64,000 nt of DNA from Dipteris shenzhenensis (GCA_047967505.1 CM106539.1), one strand, 5' to 3'. Numbered from the stretch's first letter, positions 22,271 through 37,400 are shown. Program-made: numbers and translations. The notes: generated by a model from the letters alone, not told the origin.

Positions 22271-22571
22271 TTCTTCTCCCTCTATTACCTATAAACAAAT
22301 ATGAAAGATTAGATTCATTATCCTTAAATTTAAATCTTATTTAAAAAATTGTATTTAGTTGAGAAATAGAGAGTTCATACCGCTAAGTATTGTCATAGTG
22401 GCCTTTTTTCATAACCCTGCGAGCCATAATTATCAAAGAAGGCATCATCATGTTTGTCTTCATCCACCAACCTCTCTCTGAACGGGTCATGTCAGTCCAT
22501 CTTTTCATCATCATCAACTGGGACATTATGATCTTCAAGGTGATCATCCATGTCATCGGTGTCCTTGTGGT
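22271..22571. other. Spacer between Ulp1-like copy A and the larger broken gene
   Basis: Contains an acidic, Asp-rich minus-strand stretch near 22440-22560 (rich in ATCATC/GATGAT) that may be a leftover of the gene to the right or an exon of copy A. No domain recognised. Confidence 0.35.
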
Positions 22572-25500
22572 CTATCTCTTTTCATAGCCTGTGGTTAGAT
22601 CTGCTTGAAGCTGAAAATAAGCCATGAAATGCTTATTTTCAATAATATTTGTGGAGTTGCCTATTCTGAGGAGATCCTCAAATAAATATCCCATCCTGCA
22701 CAAGGTGACCTCCCAACCTACCATTAGCAAATTCTCCATCATGGTAAGCAAGAGACTCCTACTTTTTGCAAGACTTCCATAGTTGTTTTTTTGATAATGT
22801 ATGGACCTGGGAATATCTTGCTCTTCTAGCATCAATCTCAAATTATTTGAATTCCCTCTTATGTTCTTTTGTAAGGAGTGATCAGGGTTGGTACTCCGCA
22901 TACACAAAAAGAATGATTCAAGAGATTGAATCACTATGCCACATTCTCTCTTGCCTCTCTTTGTTGCATAAACACCACTATAGATCTTCAAATCTGATGA
23001 ATATGCTCGCTCTAGAGTAATCTGCATGGCTTCTTTGTCTTTTTTATCAATAAAAATGACAATGTTGCAAATTGCCACTTTGCTAATGGTGGTATATACT
23101 ATTCTATCAATGAAGTTATGGATATCATCGCTAGAAACTTCATTGATAAAGAATAGGTGTGGCTTATCCCATGCTGACTCATTCTTGAAGAAGTCATCTT
23201 TTGAGACTCCCCTGAAGTTCATAAGATTTCCAGACTCTGCCGTAACCTCTACATTGAATTGAAAGCTTTGGTGCATATTTGTCGGACCTTATCTCGCTGA
23301 TTAATCTTTCCACATATGCAACCACCTGTTGTGGGATTTCTTTTCTCATATAAGAGGTTACTACTTCTGACCCACCTTCATCCTTTTTAATCCACCTATT
23401 TGCCCATACCTTTACCTTGGGTGTTGACAAAGAAGCTATATGCTTCACCACATTATAGTCAATGTTACAATGAGCAAGTGGAATTTGTTTCTCTGACAGC
23501 AAATACTTAATGGCACTATGCACTGCATCGTGCCTCACCTGTACATTGATGCATTCTTCCATGCAGTGGTCTCTGTCTTTTTTTCCAAAAAACCATTCTT
23601 TTTTTAAAATTTTTTGTGCTGCCATGATGCATACTTGTCAGGTAAGTACTTTATAGGCCTCCACATCCTTGCTGTCAACTCCTTCTTATCCATTACCTTT
23701 GACTTTTCGGAGATAAACAAAGGAGCTTCATAGGTCAACTGCCCACGCTCACAAGCAATGCACGTTTCAAGCATCTCATTGAACACTTCAATAGGATGAA
23801 ATATGATAGAAGTGTAGTCGGCATATCTGTCCCTCACCACCTTGAGGCTTGTCATACTTTCTTCTCGTTCTTGAGTTCCCCTAGGCACAACTACACTCAA
23901 AGAAGTATAGAAGTTCATGAGTGTGTCGATGTCTGCTTTTGTGACCTTTCGCTTCAAATCAAGATTTGGAGAACAAAATGTTGTCCATATAACCCTTGCC
24001 TTCTGTAAGACCTCTGATGTTGAGGATATCTTATGCTTTCCCTGGACATAATGATTAAGTCTTTCGGACTCAATCAAATACTTGATCTCATGCTTGAATA
24101 TACAGATTGTTGCAAGATAATAATGGAATGAACTTGTCTTTGCAAATTGTTCTGGAGTGAGTCTTTTGACCTCCTTTGCTTCCCTTGCAATCTGATTACA
24201 AGCATAAGCCCAATGTTGACCATCAATGGGTTGGAATCTGCAATGAAGGAGGAATTCCTTCTTTGCTTCCTTTAGCATATTCTCACCTTGTGCCTCTTCG
24301 CCTTGTTCATATGGAATATTTTTAAGAGTGTCTTTAAAGAATCAACTGAAGGTTTCCTCAAAATGTGTAGGCCCTGTAAATATTTTTTCCAGAAAACTAT
24401 TTTTGGTTGGACAAAACATTATTGGGCGCAAGACCACATTGCTTGCCACAGGTTTTTTACCATCTCTCAAAGCCTCGTATATTTGCATTGCATAGGATAT
24501 ATCAAGGCTTCGGCTATAAGTAAAGAGAGCTACAGTTTCCACATCTTTGGCATTCACAAACCACGTCCTTTGACCCCAGATATATCCCACATCATCATCT
24601 GTAACTGCTTCATTAAGATCCAGATTAAGATTTTTAATTGATGTGAGTTCATCTTGATCATCTTCAGCGTCAAGTTCTGAGTCTTCTTCATCTTTCTCTT
24701 CTTTTAACCATTTTTCATCCACATTATCTCTCTCTACAGTGGGACGATGTCTTTTTTTACTACTTGGAACTGTGGCTCTTGCAGTACTAGCCTTTTGCAT
24801 TTCACGTCGTCGTTTGCTAGCAAGAGCTTCTAGCATAACTACAGTGGATTGACCTTGATCTTCTTCAAATTTTTTTAATTCCCGTGCACTCAAGGCTTGT
24901 GTTTCATCATCCTTAGTTACATCCACCATTTCTTGCTCTAGAAGTTTGCACTCATGTTCTACACGTTTGTGACAGTGTGCCTGTTCTTCTTGTCCCTGCA
25001 TCGAAGTCTGAGCTTTTTGATCTCCTTCATGTGAAGATCCTTAAATATGAGGAGCATATTCTGCATCTTGAAAGTACTCAAACATTATCTTTGCATGCAT
25101 TCTTTTTGCCACCACACTAGGAAATTGCTCCCAAGTATATGAAAGAGTCTCCAATGCACTTTGCAGCTCTGGAAACTTTGATGGTTGAGGAGGAGGCATC
25201 ACAAAGTTCTTTGAGTCTCTCCTTGACACAACAATATGAATACCTCCAACTTCAAGATCTGAACTCTTTGTAAAAATATCCATAAAGGTCTCTTTTAGCT
25301 CTATCATTATGCCTACCACAAGGCTTGAAGTCATATCTTTTTTTAAGAAAGTAGCATCCCATGGATCTTCAACACCATTGAACTCCCTTTTTGACATAAG
25401 TAGAAAGATTCTCTTTTCCTTTTGATGGAGAAACCAAGCTCTTCTTCCCATGTGATATCGAGTCCACCTACAAAAGCCATTGGGGCTATATTCCTTTCCT

Positions 25501-25583
25501 TTGAAATTCAAAGTGACATCAGAAACCCATTCTCTAATCTCAGAGTCATTTAGCATAGCCACCACATTAATTGATTGCTCCAT
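22572..25583 (-). pseudogene. Large broken element-type gene with weak ParB-like and methyltransferase-like features
   Basis: One reading frame of about 1000 codons starting at ATG 25583 (MEQSINVVAMLNDSE), just after a possible splice acceptor (TTCTTGTAG). It is interrupted by TAA at 25041, TGA near 24342, a frameshift in an A-rich run near 23610, and a frameshift at about 23200-23275. Order: an N-terminal region; a Lys/Glu-rich linker with a nuclear-signal-like SSKKRHRP (about 24750) and an acidic run; a middle block with VVLRPIMF and FQPIDGQHWAYACNQIA (about 24240), which recalls ParB/Srx cores with their idGxHR motif; and a C-terminal block AWDKPHLFFIN ... VAICNIVIFID ... SLESFFLCMRS, whose strand-helix order recalls N6-adenine methyltransferases but lacks a DPPW motif. 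Both similarities are weak and inferred. I do not recognise the family with confidence. Confidence 0.4.
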
Positions 25584-25652
25584 AATCCTACAAGAAAAGA
25601 TAATGAAGAATTTAGATACATACAAGTAAAGTACAATATACAACCCTTGATA

Positions 25653-25748
25653 CAATAAATGTGGGAAATAGCCCAAAAGGCTTTACAAGGCTTCATATGG
25701 CAATAAATGTGGGAAATAGCCTAGAAGGCTTTACAAGGTTTAAATATT
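25653..25748. repeat. Tandem duplication, period 48 bp
   Basis: CAATAAATGTGGGAAATAGCC starts at 25653 and 25701, each copy followed by AGGCTTTACAAGG. It sits just upstream of the large broken gene on the minus strand. Confidence 0.85.
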
Positions 25749-25874
25749 TGTACAAATGTAAAAAAATTAGCCAATAAAGCTTTACAATAATATAAAATGT
25801 CATCTAGTGATAAAGCTTCAATCTTCGTGAAGATATGTAATCTGTCCATCCATTGATTTGCCACAACTCTTATG

Positions 25875-27545
<1,671 letters not shown>

Positions 27546-28440
27546 AATTTACAAACTCAAATATAAATAAAAAGCTAATTAAAATAGAACTCAAAAACTC
27601 AAATAAGAAACTAATTTAAAAAGAATTGTAATGCCTTCTAAAAGACCCCCCTCCTCAAAAACTTTAACAATAAACTAATTGAAAAAGAATTGTAAGTAAA
27701 GAAAAAAAATTACAAGACGAATTTTAAGAAATAGAACTCAAAAACTTTAACAAGAAACTAATTGAAAAAGAATTGTAAGTAAAGAAAAAGAATTACAAGA
27801 CGAATGAAAAAGAATGCAAGTACTTGGAAAAAGTGAAAAAAGTAAGGCTCCACTTATCCTTTCTCTTCCGCTCTTGGTTGCTTCAATGAAATGAGGAGAG
27901 AGTTAGAATGAACGAATGGAAAGAAAAGTATATATAAGAAAAACTAGCCCACTCCTCCTACGCATAAATTTGAATTTTCAAAAAAGATAGGGAAATTTGA
28001 ATTCATTATAAATTTGAATTCAAATTTGTGTTCAACATTCTTCTCATACTTTCTTCTCGTACATTCCTTTTGAATTCAAATTTGTGTTCAACATTCTTCT
28101 TGATACTTTCTTCAACATTCTTCTTGATACTTTCTTCTCGTAAGTCCTTTTCATTCTTCTCATACGTCAAATCTTATTTGTTGCTCTTGCTCGTGATAGT
28201 AAGTCAAATCTTATTTGTCGCTCTTGCTTGTGATAGTAATCTTATTTGAGCAAGAATCCTATTTATCGCTCTAGTAAGTCAAATCTTATTTGAGCAAGAA
28301 TCTTATTTGTCGCTCTTGCTGGTGATAGTTCTACTCTTAGTTGTAAGAATTCAAATTTGTGTTCAACATTCTTCTTGATACTTTCTTCTAGTAAGTCCCT
28401 TTCATTCTTTTCCTAAGTCAAATCTTATTTGTCGCTCTTG
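27546..28440. repeat. A-rich tail of block 1 with nested small duplications
   Basis: AT-rich DNA after the (CT)n block. AACTCAAAAACTTTAACAAG and AAACTAATTGAAAAAGAATTG recur at about 27655-27800. CAAATCTTATTTG(T/A)GC-type and TTCAACATTCTTCTTGATAC units recur several times at 28030-28440. A TATA-like TATATATAAG lies at about 27929-27938, matching the tail of block 2. No gene seen. Confidence 0.6.
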
Positions 28441-28444
28441 TAAG

Positions 28445-30690
28445 AATTCAACCTCTCTCCCTCTACTCCCTTGTTTCTCTCTCCCTCACTCTCTCTCTCT
28501 CTCCCATACCTTCCCCCCACACTCTCTCTCTCTCTCTTTCTCTCTCCCTCCCCTCACTCTCTCTCTCACTCCCCTCCCTCCTCTCCCCTCTCTCTCCTTC
28601 TGCTCCCTCCTCTCCTCTCCCTCTCTCTCTCCTCTCTCTCCTTCCGCTCCCCTCCCTCCCTCCCTCCCTCCCTCGACCCCCCGCCCTCCCCTCCTCCCCT
28701 CCCCTCCCCTCCCTCCACCACCAAAACCCCTCCCCCCCTCGACCCCTCCCCCCCCTCCCCTCCCCTCTCGCTCCCCCCCTCCCCTTCCCCCTCTACCCCC
28801 CCTCTACCCCCCCTTCCCCCTCCCCCTCCCCCTCCCGCTCCCCCCCTCCTCTTCCCCCTCTGCTCTCCCCGTCCCACCCCCTTCCCCCTCCATCCCCCCT
28901 ACCCCCTTTCCCCCCCGTCCTCGTCCCACCCCCTTCCCCTCCACCCCCCCTTCCCCCCTTCCCTAGGGCTGGTGGCCGTGGCCACCAGCCCCCCCTCCCC
29001 CCTTTCCCCCCCGTCCCACCCCCTTCCCCCTCCACCCCGCCTTCCCCCCTTCCCTAGGGCTGGCGGCTGCGGCCGCCAGCCCCCCCCTCCCCCCTTCCCC
29101 CCCATCCCAACCCCTTCCCCCTCTGCTCTCCCCATCCCACCCCTCCCCCTCCAACCCCCCTTCCCCAGGGCTGGCGGCCGTGGCTGCCAGCCCCCCCTAC
29201 CCCCTTCCCCCCCCTCCCCCCTTTCCCCCCTGTCCCACCCCCTTCCCCCTCTGCTCTCCCCGTCCCACCCCCTTCCCCCTCCATCCCCCCTTCCCCCCCT
29301 ACCCCCTTTCCCCCCCGCCCCCGTCCCACCCCCTTCCCCCTCGCCCCTGTCCCACCCCCCCTACCCCCTTTCCCCTCCGTCCTCGTCCCACCCCCTTCCC
29401 CCTCCACCCCCCCTTCCCCCCTTTCCCAGGGCTGGCGGCCACGGCTGCCAGCCCCCCCCCTCCCCCCTTTCCCCCCCGTCCCACCCCCTTCCCCCTCCAC
29501 CCCCCCTTCCCCCCTTCCCCAGGGCTGGCGGCCGTGGTCGCCAGCCCCTCCCCTCCCCCCTTCCCCCCCCCGCCAGCCCCCACCGTCCCACCCCCTTCCT
29601 CCCCCCTTCCCCCCTGCCCCCTCGCCCTTTCCCCCAGGCTGGCAGCCGTGGTCGCCAACCCCCCCCACCCCCGTCCGACCCACTCCCCGCCCCCGTCCAA
29701 TCCCCTTCCCCCTCCACTCTCCCCCCTTTCCCCCCTACCCCCGTCCGATCCACTCCCCGCCCCCGTCTGACCCCCTTCACCCTCCACCCCCCCTTCCCCC
29801 ACCCCCCTCGCACCCCCTTCCCCCTCCCGCCCCTTCACCCTCGCCCCCCCCTCCACGGGCTGGCAATCGTGGCCGCTAGTGCTTCCCCCCCTCTCGCACC
29901 TCCCCCTCTCGCACCCCCCCTTTCCCCCACCCCCCTCCCTCCCACCCCCTTCCCCCCCCTCTTGCACCCTCTCGCAACCCCCCTTCCTCCCACCCCCTTC
30001 CCCCTCCCCCCCCTTCACCCTTGCCCCCCCCTTCCCCGCCCCCTCTCCCCCCCCTCCCCCCTTCCCTCGGGCTGGCGGCCGTGGCCGCCAGCCCCCCAGC
30101 CCCCCCTCTCAGCCCTCCCCCCTCCCTCTTCCCCACCCCCCCTTCCCTCGGGCTGGCGGCTGCGGCCGCTAGCCCCTCCCACCCCCTTCCCCCTCCCCCC
30201 CTTCACCCCTGCCCCCCCTCCCCGCCCCCTCTCCCCCCTCCCTCCCCCCTTCCCCCGAGCTGGTGGCCGTGGCCGCCAGCCCCCCAGCCCCCCCCTCTCA
30301 GCCCTTCACCCCCTCTTCCCCACCCCTCCTTCCCTCGGGCTGGTGGCCGCGAGCCCCTCCCACCCCCTTCCCCCTCCCCCCCCCTTCACCCATGCCCCCC
30401 CTTCCCCACTCCCCCCTTCCCCCCCCTCCCTGCCGCCAGCCCCCCCCTCCCCCCTTGCCCCCCGCCAGTCCCCCCCCCTCCCCCCTTCCGCCAGCCCCCC
30501 CCCGCTCCCCCCTTCCCCCCCCGCCCCCCTTCCCCCCCTCCAGGGGAGACTCTCCCAGTCCCCCCCTTCCCCCCCCCCGCCCCCCTTCCCTCCTCCTTTC
30601 CCCCCTCTACTCGACCCCCGCCTCTTCCTCCCTTCCTCCTCCCTTCCCTCTAGCCCCTCCATCCTCTTCTTCTCCTCCCCACAACCTTTC
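28445..30690. repeat. (CCCCT)n pyrimidine block 2 punctuated by GC hairpins
   Basis: About 2.2 kb of C-rich pyrimidine DNA (CCCCCT, CCCCTT). It is punctuated by eleven copies of a 20-24-base GC-rich dyad of type GGCTGGCGGCC-GT-GGCCGCC, starting at about 28967, 29058, 29169, 29430, 29523, 29637, 29858, 30070, 30151, 30258 and 30338. Long frames on both strands (Pro/Ser on plus, Gly/Glu/Arg on minus) result from composition. The tract has potential for triplex, i-motif or G-quadruplex structure. Confidence 0.85.
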
Positions 30691-30910
30691 TCTCTCTAGT
30701 TCCTCTCTCTTCAAATTTTTAAAAAAAAATCTAGATAAAGAATTAATCAAAAAAATTTGCAAGTACCTGGAAAAAGTTTGTAAGTTTGCTCTTTCTTGCT
30801 TTCTTGCTCTTCCTTCCTTGCTCTCTTGATCGTCCTTGCTTTCTTGCTTCAATGAATGAAATGAGGGGAGAGTGAATGAAGAAGGAAGACTATATATAAG
30901 AAAAATTAGG
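30691..30910. repeat. A-rich tail of block 2, homologous to the tail of block 1
   Basis: Contains CTGGAAAAAGT, TTGCTTCAATGAATG, AATGAGGGGAGAGT and TATATATAAGAAAAA in the same order as 27820-27945. The two pyrimidine blocks with their tails therefore look like duplicated modules. Confidence 0.65.
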
Positions 30911-31016
30911 TTTTCCTCCTCCTCTCCTATTGGCTTTCCATTCCTCCCCTCTCTCCTATTGGCTTTTCATTTATCCCCTCTCCCATTGGCTCCCATTACT
31001 CCCCCTCTCCCATTGG
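30891..31016 (-). promoter_or_regulatory. Possible minus-strand promoter: TATA box and four CCAAT boxes
   Basis: On the minus strand, CTTATATATA (30900-30891) has four CCAAT motifs upstream. They read as ATTGG on plus at 30929, 30958, 30985 and 31012, spaced 27-29 bp apart. The order and distance suit a promoter firing leftward into the purine strand of block 2. Repeats of a CCTATTGGC-type unit alone could also produce this, so function is inference. Confidence 0.35.
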
Positions 31017-31224
31017 ACCCCCATCCCTCATCCCAATCTTCCATTAGCCCTCCCCCCATCCATCCATTTCTTCTTCCTCCCCATTGCCACCACTCCCATT
31101 CCACATTTCCACCACGTCCCCCATACTCCTCCGGTTTCCCAAAATCCCATATTTCCCCATCTCACCCTCCTCTTTTTCATCCCCTATTAACTCCCTCACT
31201 CATTTCACTCCCTTATTATCCTAC

Positions 31225-31480
31225 TCCCCTATTACCTTCCCCTCTCCCATTCCATTCTTCCCTCCCCACTCTCACTTCCACTTCCCATTACTCACTTGCC
31301 ATTTGAAAACTATTAATATATTATTATACTATTTTTTATACTTATTATCATACACCCCTATTACTTCCCTCTCCCATTCCACTCCTCCCTCCTCACTCCC
31401 ACTTCCACTTCCCATTACTCACTTGCTATACACATTTGCAAACTATTAATATATTATTATATGATTTTTTATACTATTTG
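31225..31480. repeat. Direct duplication of ~135 bp
   Basis: TTCCCATTACTCACTTGC followed by AAACTATTAATATATTATTAT and a TTTTTTATACT run occurs at about 31280-31345 and again at 31410-31480. A CCCCTATTAC and TTCCCCTCTCCC-type block precedes each copy. Confidence 0.7.
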
Positions 31481-34400
31481 CAAACTTACATGTGGGCAAA
31501 ATCACAGGTGTCAAAGCGATCCTATTGTGGTCATACAACAACTGTGCTTTTATTTAAGGGCGTATTTATCCTCATCAACAAGCTTATTTACTCAAGGTAT
31601 GAAGTGCATAATTTGTGCACTAGGTGTTTACTTTGTTGTATCAAAATTGTTTGCCACACACACACATATACACATACCGAGAATTTTCTAATATTATCGC
31701 ATCTACATTTCTCCGATGGGCACAAAACTTTGTACACGCCTCAACCTAGGTCTTATTGACTTGCATACAAAGTGGTGCACCCATCCCATAAGTACTTGTT
31801 CAGATAACACACCTCCAAACGTATTTTATGACGATTGTGCATAACACTAGGAACAAAATGGTGTATCATGTGAGATCGACTATGCAAAGCATATCCAATG
31901 GACACAAGACTTTGCACGTTCCTCAACCTAAACAGTATTGACTTGTGTGCAAAGTGGCATCCCCATCCGATAAGTACATGTTTGAAAAATACACCTACGA
32001 TCGTGTTTTTTTACCGTTGTACATGACACCAAGGCCAAAAACGGTATTTAATACTCAATCTACCATGTAAAGCATATCCGATGGGCACAATACTTTGCAC
32101 GTGCCTCAAAAGCGGTGGTATGGTATTCCATGCAAAGTGGAATGCCCATTTAATAAGTACTTTTTAGAATATCACACCTAGGACCATGTTCTTTATTAGT
32201 TGTTGTCCATGACACTAAGGCAAAAACGCTGATTTACGCTTAATCGACCATGCAAAGCATATGCGATCATCACACTACTTTGCACACATCTCAACCTAGG
32301 TATTATTGACTTACATGCAAAGTGGCGTGCCCATCCCATAAGTACTTAGTCGAATAACACATCTAGGACCGCGTTTTTTGATGATTGTGCAAGACACTAA
32401 GGCCAAAACAGTGTTTAATGCTTGTTCGACAATGCAAAGCATATCCGATGGGCACAATACTTTGCACACACCTTCAACTAGGTGAAATTGACTTACATGC
32501 AAAGTGGCACACCCATCCCATAAGTGCTTGATCGAATAACATACCTAGCAGCGTGTTTTTTTACGGATGTGCATGACACTAGAGCAAAAATAGTATTTAA
32601 TGCTCGATCGACCATGCAAAGGATATCCGATGGGCACAACACTTTTCGTATGCCTCAACCTAGGTGGTATTGAAATGTTCTCGAAGAGGCACACCCATCC
32701 GATAAGTACTTGGTCAGATAACACACCTAAGGGCGTGTTTTTTTGCGGATGTCCATATCACAAGGGAAAAAATGGTGTCCAATGCGTGATTGACCATGCA
32801 AAGCATATCCGATGGTGACAATACTTTGTGCACACCTCAACGTAGTTGAAACGGACTTGCGTCCAAAGTGGAGCCCCCATCCAATAAGTACTTGTTTAAT
32901 TAACACACTTGGGACCGTGTTTTTTCATGGTTGTGCATGACACTAAGGCAAAAACGGTGTTTTATGCTTGATCGACAATGAAAAGCATATCCAATAAGCA
33001 CAATACTTTGCACACACCTTCAACTAGGTGGAATTGACTTACATGAAAAGTGGAACTCCCATATGGGCACAATATTTTTCATACACCTCAACCTAGGTGG
33101 TATTGAAATGTTCTCAATGAGGCACACCCATCCGATAAGTACTTGGTCAGATAACACACCTAATGGCATGTTTTTTTGTGGATGTGCATATCACTACAGA
33201 AAAAATGGTGTATAATGCATGATCGACCATGCAAAGCATATCCGATGGTGACAATACTTTGCATGATCCTCAACCTAGTTGAAACAGACTTGTGTGCAAA
33301 CTGGAGCCCCCATCCGATAAGTACTTGTTTGAATAACACACCTAGGACGGTGTTTTTTCATGGTTGTGCATGACACTAAGGCAAAAATGGTGTTTTATGC
33401 TTGATCGACAATGTAAAGCATTTACGATGGGCACAATACTTTGCACACACCTTCAAATAGGTGGAATCGACTTACATGCAAAGTGGCACGCCCATCCCAT
33501 AAGTGCTTGATCAGATAACATACCTAGCAGCGTGTTTTTTTACGGATGTCCATGACACGAGCAAAAATAGTATTTAATGCTCGATCGACCATGCAAAGGA
33601 TATCTGATGGGCACAATACTTTTCGTACACCTCAACCTAGGTGGTATTGAAATGTTCTCAAAGAGGAACACCCATCCGATAAGTACTTGATCAGATCAAA
33701 CACCTAAGGGCATGTTTTTTTGCGGATGTGCATATCAATAGGGAAAAAATGGTGTATAATGCGTGATCGACCCTGCAAAGCATAACCCATGGTGACAATA
33801 CTTTGCTCGCACTTCAACGTAGTTGAAACGGACTTGTGTGCAAAGTGGAGCCCCCATCCGATAAGTACTTGTTTGAATACCACACCTAGGACCGTGTTCT
33901 TATATGGTTGTGCATGACACAAAGACAAAAACGGTGTTTTATGCTTGATCGACAATGCAAAGTATATCTGATGGGAACAATACTTTGCACACACCTTCAA
34001 CTATGTGGAATTGACTTACATGCAAAGTGGCATTCCCATCGCATAAGTACTTGATCGGATAACACACCTAGCAGCGTGTTTTTTTACGGATGTGTATGAC
34101 ACTAAGGAGAAAATGGTATTTAATGCTCGATTGACCATGCAAAGCATATCTGATGGGCACAATACTTTTCTTACACCTTAACCTAGGTGGTATTGAAATG
34201 TTCTCAAAGAGGCACACCCATCTGATAAGTACTTGTCAGATAACATACCTAAGGGCATGTTTTTTTGCAGATGTGCATATCACAATGGGAAAAACCGTGT
34301 ATAATGCGTAATCGACCATGCAGAGCATATCCGATGGTGACAATACTTTGCACACATCTCAACCTAGTTGAAATGGACTTGTGTGCAAACTAGAGCCCCC

Positions 34401-37400
34401 ATCCGATAAGTACTTGTTTGATTAACACGCTTAGGATCGTGTTTTTATGTGGTTGTGCATGACACTAAGGCAAAAACAGTGTTTTATGCTTGATCGACAA
34501 TGCAAAGCATATCCGATGGGCACAATACTTTGCACACACCTTCAACTAGGTGAAATTGACTTACATGCAAAGTGGCATGCCCATCCCATAAGTGCTTGAT
34601 CAGATAACATACCTAGTAGCGTGTTTTTTTACGAATGTGAATGACACTAGAGCAAAAATAGTATTTAATGCTCGATCGACCATGCAAAGGATATCCGATG
34701 GGCACAACACTTTTCATATGACTCAAGCTAGGTGGTATTGAAATTTTCTCAAAGAGGCATACTCATCCGATAAGTACTTGGTCAGATACTTGGTCAGATA
34801 ACACACCTAAGGGCGTGTTTTTTTGCGGATGTGCATATCACTGGGCAGAAAATGGTGTATAATGCGTGATCGACCATGCAAAGCATATCCGATGGTGACA
34901 ATACTTTGCACACACCTCAACGCAGTTGAAACGGACTTGCGTGCAAATTGGATCCCCCATTCAATAAGTACTTATTGGAATAACATACCTATGGCCGTGA
35001 TTTTATATGGTTGTGCACGACACTAAGGCAAAAACGGTGTTTTATGCTTGATCCACAATGCAAAGCATATCCGATGGGCACAATACTTTGCACACACCTT
35101 CAACTAAGTGGAATCAACTTACATGCAAAGTGGCACGCCCATCCCATAAGTGCTTGATCGGATTGCTTGATCGGATAACATACCTAGCAGCATGTTTTTT
35201 TACGGATGTGCATGACACTAGAGCAAAAATAGTATTTAATGCTCGATCGACCATGCAAAGGATATCCGATGGGCACAACACTTTTAGTACACCTCAACCT
35301 AGGTGGTATTGAAATGTTATCATAGAGGCACACCCATCCGATAAGTACTTGGCCAGATAACACACCTAAGGGCATGTTTTTTTGCAGATGTGCATTATCA
35401 CTAGGGAAAAAATGGTGTATAATGCGTGATCGTCCATGCAAAGCATATCCGATGGTGACAATACTTTTCTTGCACCTTGACGTAGTTGAAACGGACTTGT
35501 GTGCAAAGTGGAGCCCCCATCCGATAAGTACTAGTTTGAATACACACCTAGGACCGTGTTTTTATATGGTTGTGCATGACACAAAGGCAAAAACGATGTT
35601 TTATGCTTGATCGACAATGCAAAGCATATCCGATGGGAACAATACTTTGCACACACCTTCAACTACATGGAATCTACTTACATGCAAAGTGGCATTCCCA
35701 TCGCATAAGTACATGATCTGATAGCACACCTAGTGGCGTGTTTTTTTACGAATGTGTATGACACTAAGGCAAAAATGGTATTTAATGCTCGATCGACCAT
35801 GCAAAGCATATCTGATGGGCACAATACTTTTTCTACACATTAACCTAGGTGGTATTGAAAAGTTCTCAAAGAGGCACACCCATCCGATAAGTACTTGGTC
35901 AGATAACATACCTAAGGGCATGTTTTTTTGCAGATGTGCATATCACTATAGGAAAAACGTTGTATAATGCGTAATCGACCATGTAGAGCATGTCCGATGG
36001 TAATAATACTTTGCACGCATCTCAACCTAGTTGAAACGGACTTGCGTACAAACTGGAGCCCCCATCCGATAAGTACTTGTTTGATTAACACACTTAGGAC
36101 TGTGTTTTTTCATGGTTGCACATGACACTAAGGCAAAAACGGTGTTTTATACTTGATCGACAATGCAAAGCATATCCCATGGGCACAATACTTTGCACAC
36201 ACCTTCAACTAGGTGGAATTGACTTACATGCAAAGTGGCATACCCATCCCATAAGTGCTTGATCGGATAACATACCTAGAGCAAAAATAGTATTTAATGC
36301 TCGATCGACCATGCAAAGGATATCCGATGGGCACAACACTTTTCATAGGCCTCAACCTAGGTGGTATTGAAATGTTCTCAAAGAGGCACACCCATCCGAT
36401 AAGTACTTGGTCAGATAACACACCTAAGGGCGTGTTTTTTTGCGGATGTGCATATCACTAGGGAAAAAATGGTGTATAATGCATGATCGACCATGCAAAG
36501 CATATCCGATGGTGACAATACTTTGCACGCACTTCAACATAGTTGAAACATACTTGCGTGCAAAGTGGAGCCCCCATCCGATAAGTACTTATTTGCATAA
36601 CACACCTACGGCCGTGTTTTTATATGGTTGTGCATGACACTAAGGAAAAAAAAGTGTTTTATGCTTGATCGACAATGCAAAGCATATCCGATGGGCACAA
36701 TACTTTGCAAACACCTTCAAATAGGTGGAATTGACCTAAATGCAAAGTGGCACGCCTATCCCATAAGGGCTTGATCAGATAACATACCTAGCAGTGTGTT
36801 TTTTTACGGATGTGCATGACACTAGAGCAAAAATAGTCTTTAATGCTCGAACGACCTTGCAAAGGATATCTGATGGGCACAACACTTTTCTTACACCTCA
36901 ACCTAGGTGGTATTGAAATGTTCTCAAAGAGGCACACCCATCCAATAAGTACTCAATTAGATAACACACCTAAGGGCGTGTTTTTTTGAGGATGTGCATA
37001 CCACTAGGGAGAAAACGGTGTATAATGCGTGATCGACCATGCAAATCATATCCGATGGTGAAAATACTTTGCACACACCTCAATGTAGTTGAAACAAACT
37101 TGCGTGCAAAGTGAAGCCCCCATCCGATAAGTACTTGGTTGAATAACACACCTAGGACCGTGTTTTTTCATGATTGTGCATGACACTAAGTCAAAAACGG
37201 TGTTTTATGCTTGATCGACAATGCAAAGCATATCCGATGGGCACAATACTTTGCACACACCTTCAACTAGGTGGAATAGACTTACATGCAAAGTGGCACG
37301 CCCACCCCATAAGTGCTTGATTGGATAACATATCTAGCAGTGTGTTTTTTTACAGATGTGCATGACACTAGAGTAAAAAGAGTATTTAATGCTCGATCGA

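Noticed and set aside
28471-30829. 742-codon Pro/Ser-rich ORF and Gly/Arg-rich ORFs on the minus strand
   Set aside because: Overlapping long frames occur in several phases of the C-rich tract. They follow the simple repeat and hairpin units, not a protein family.
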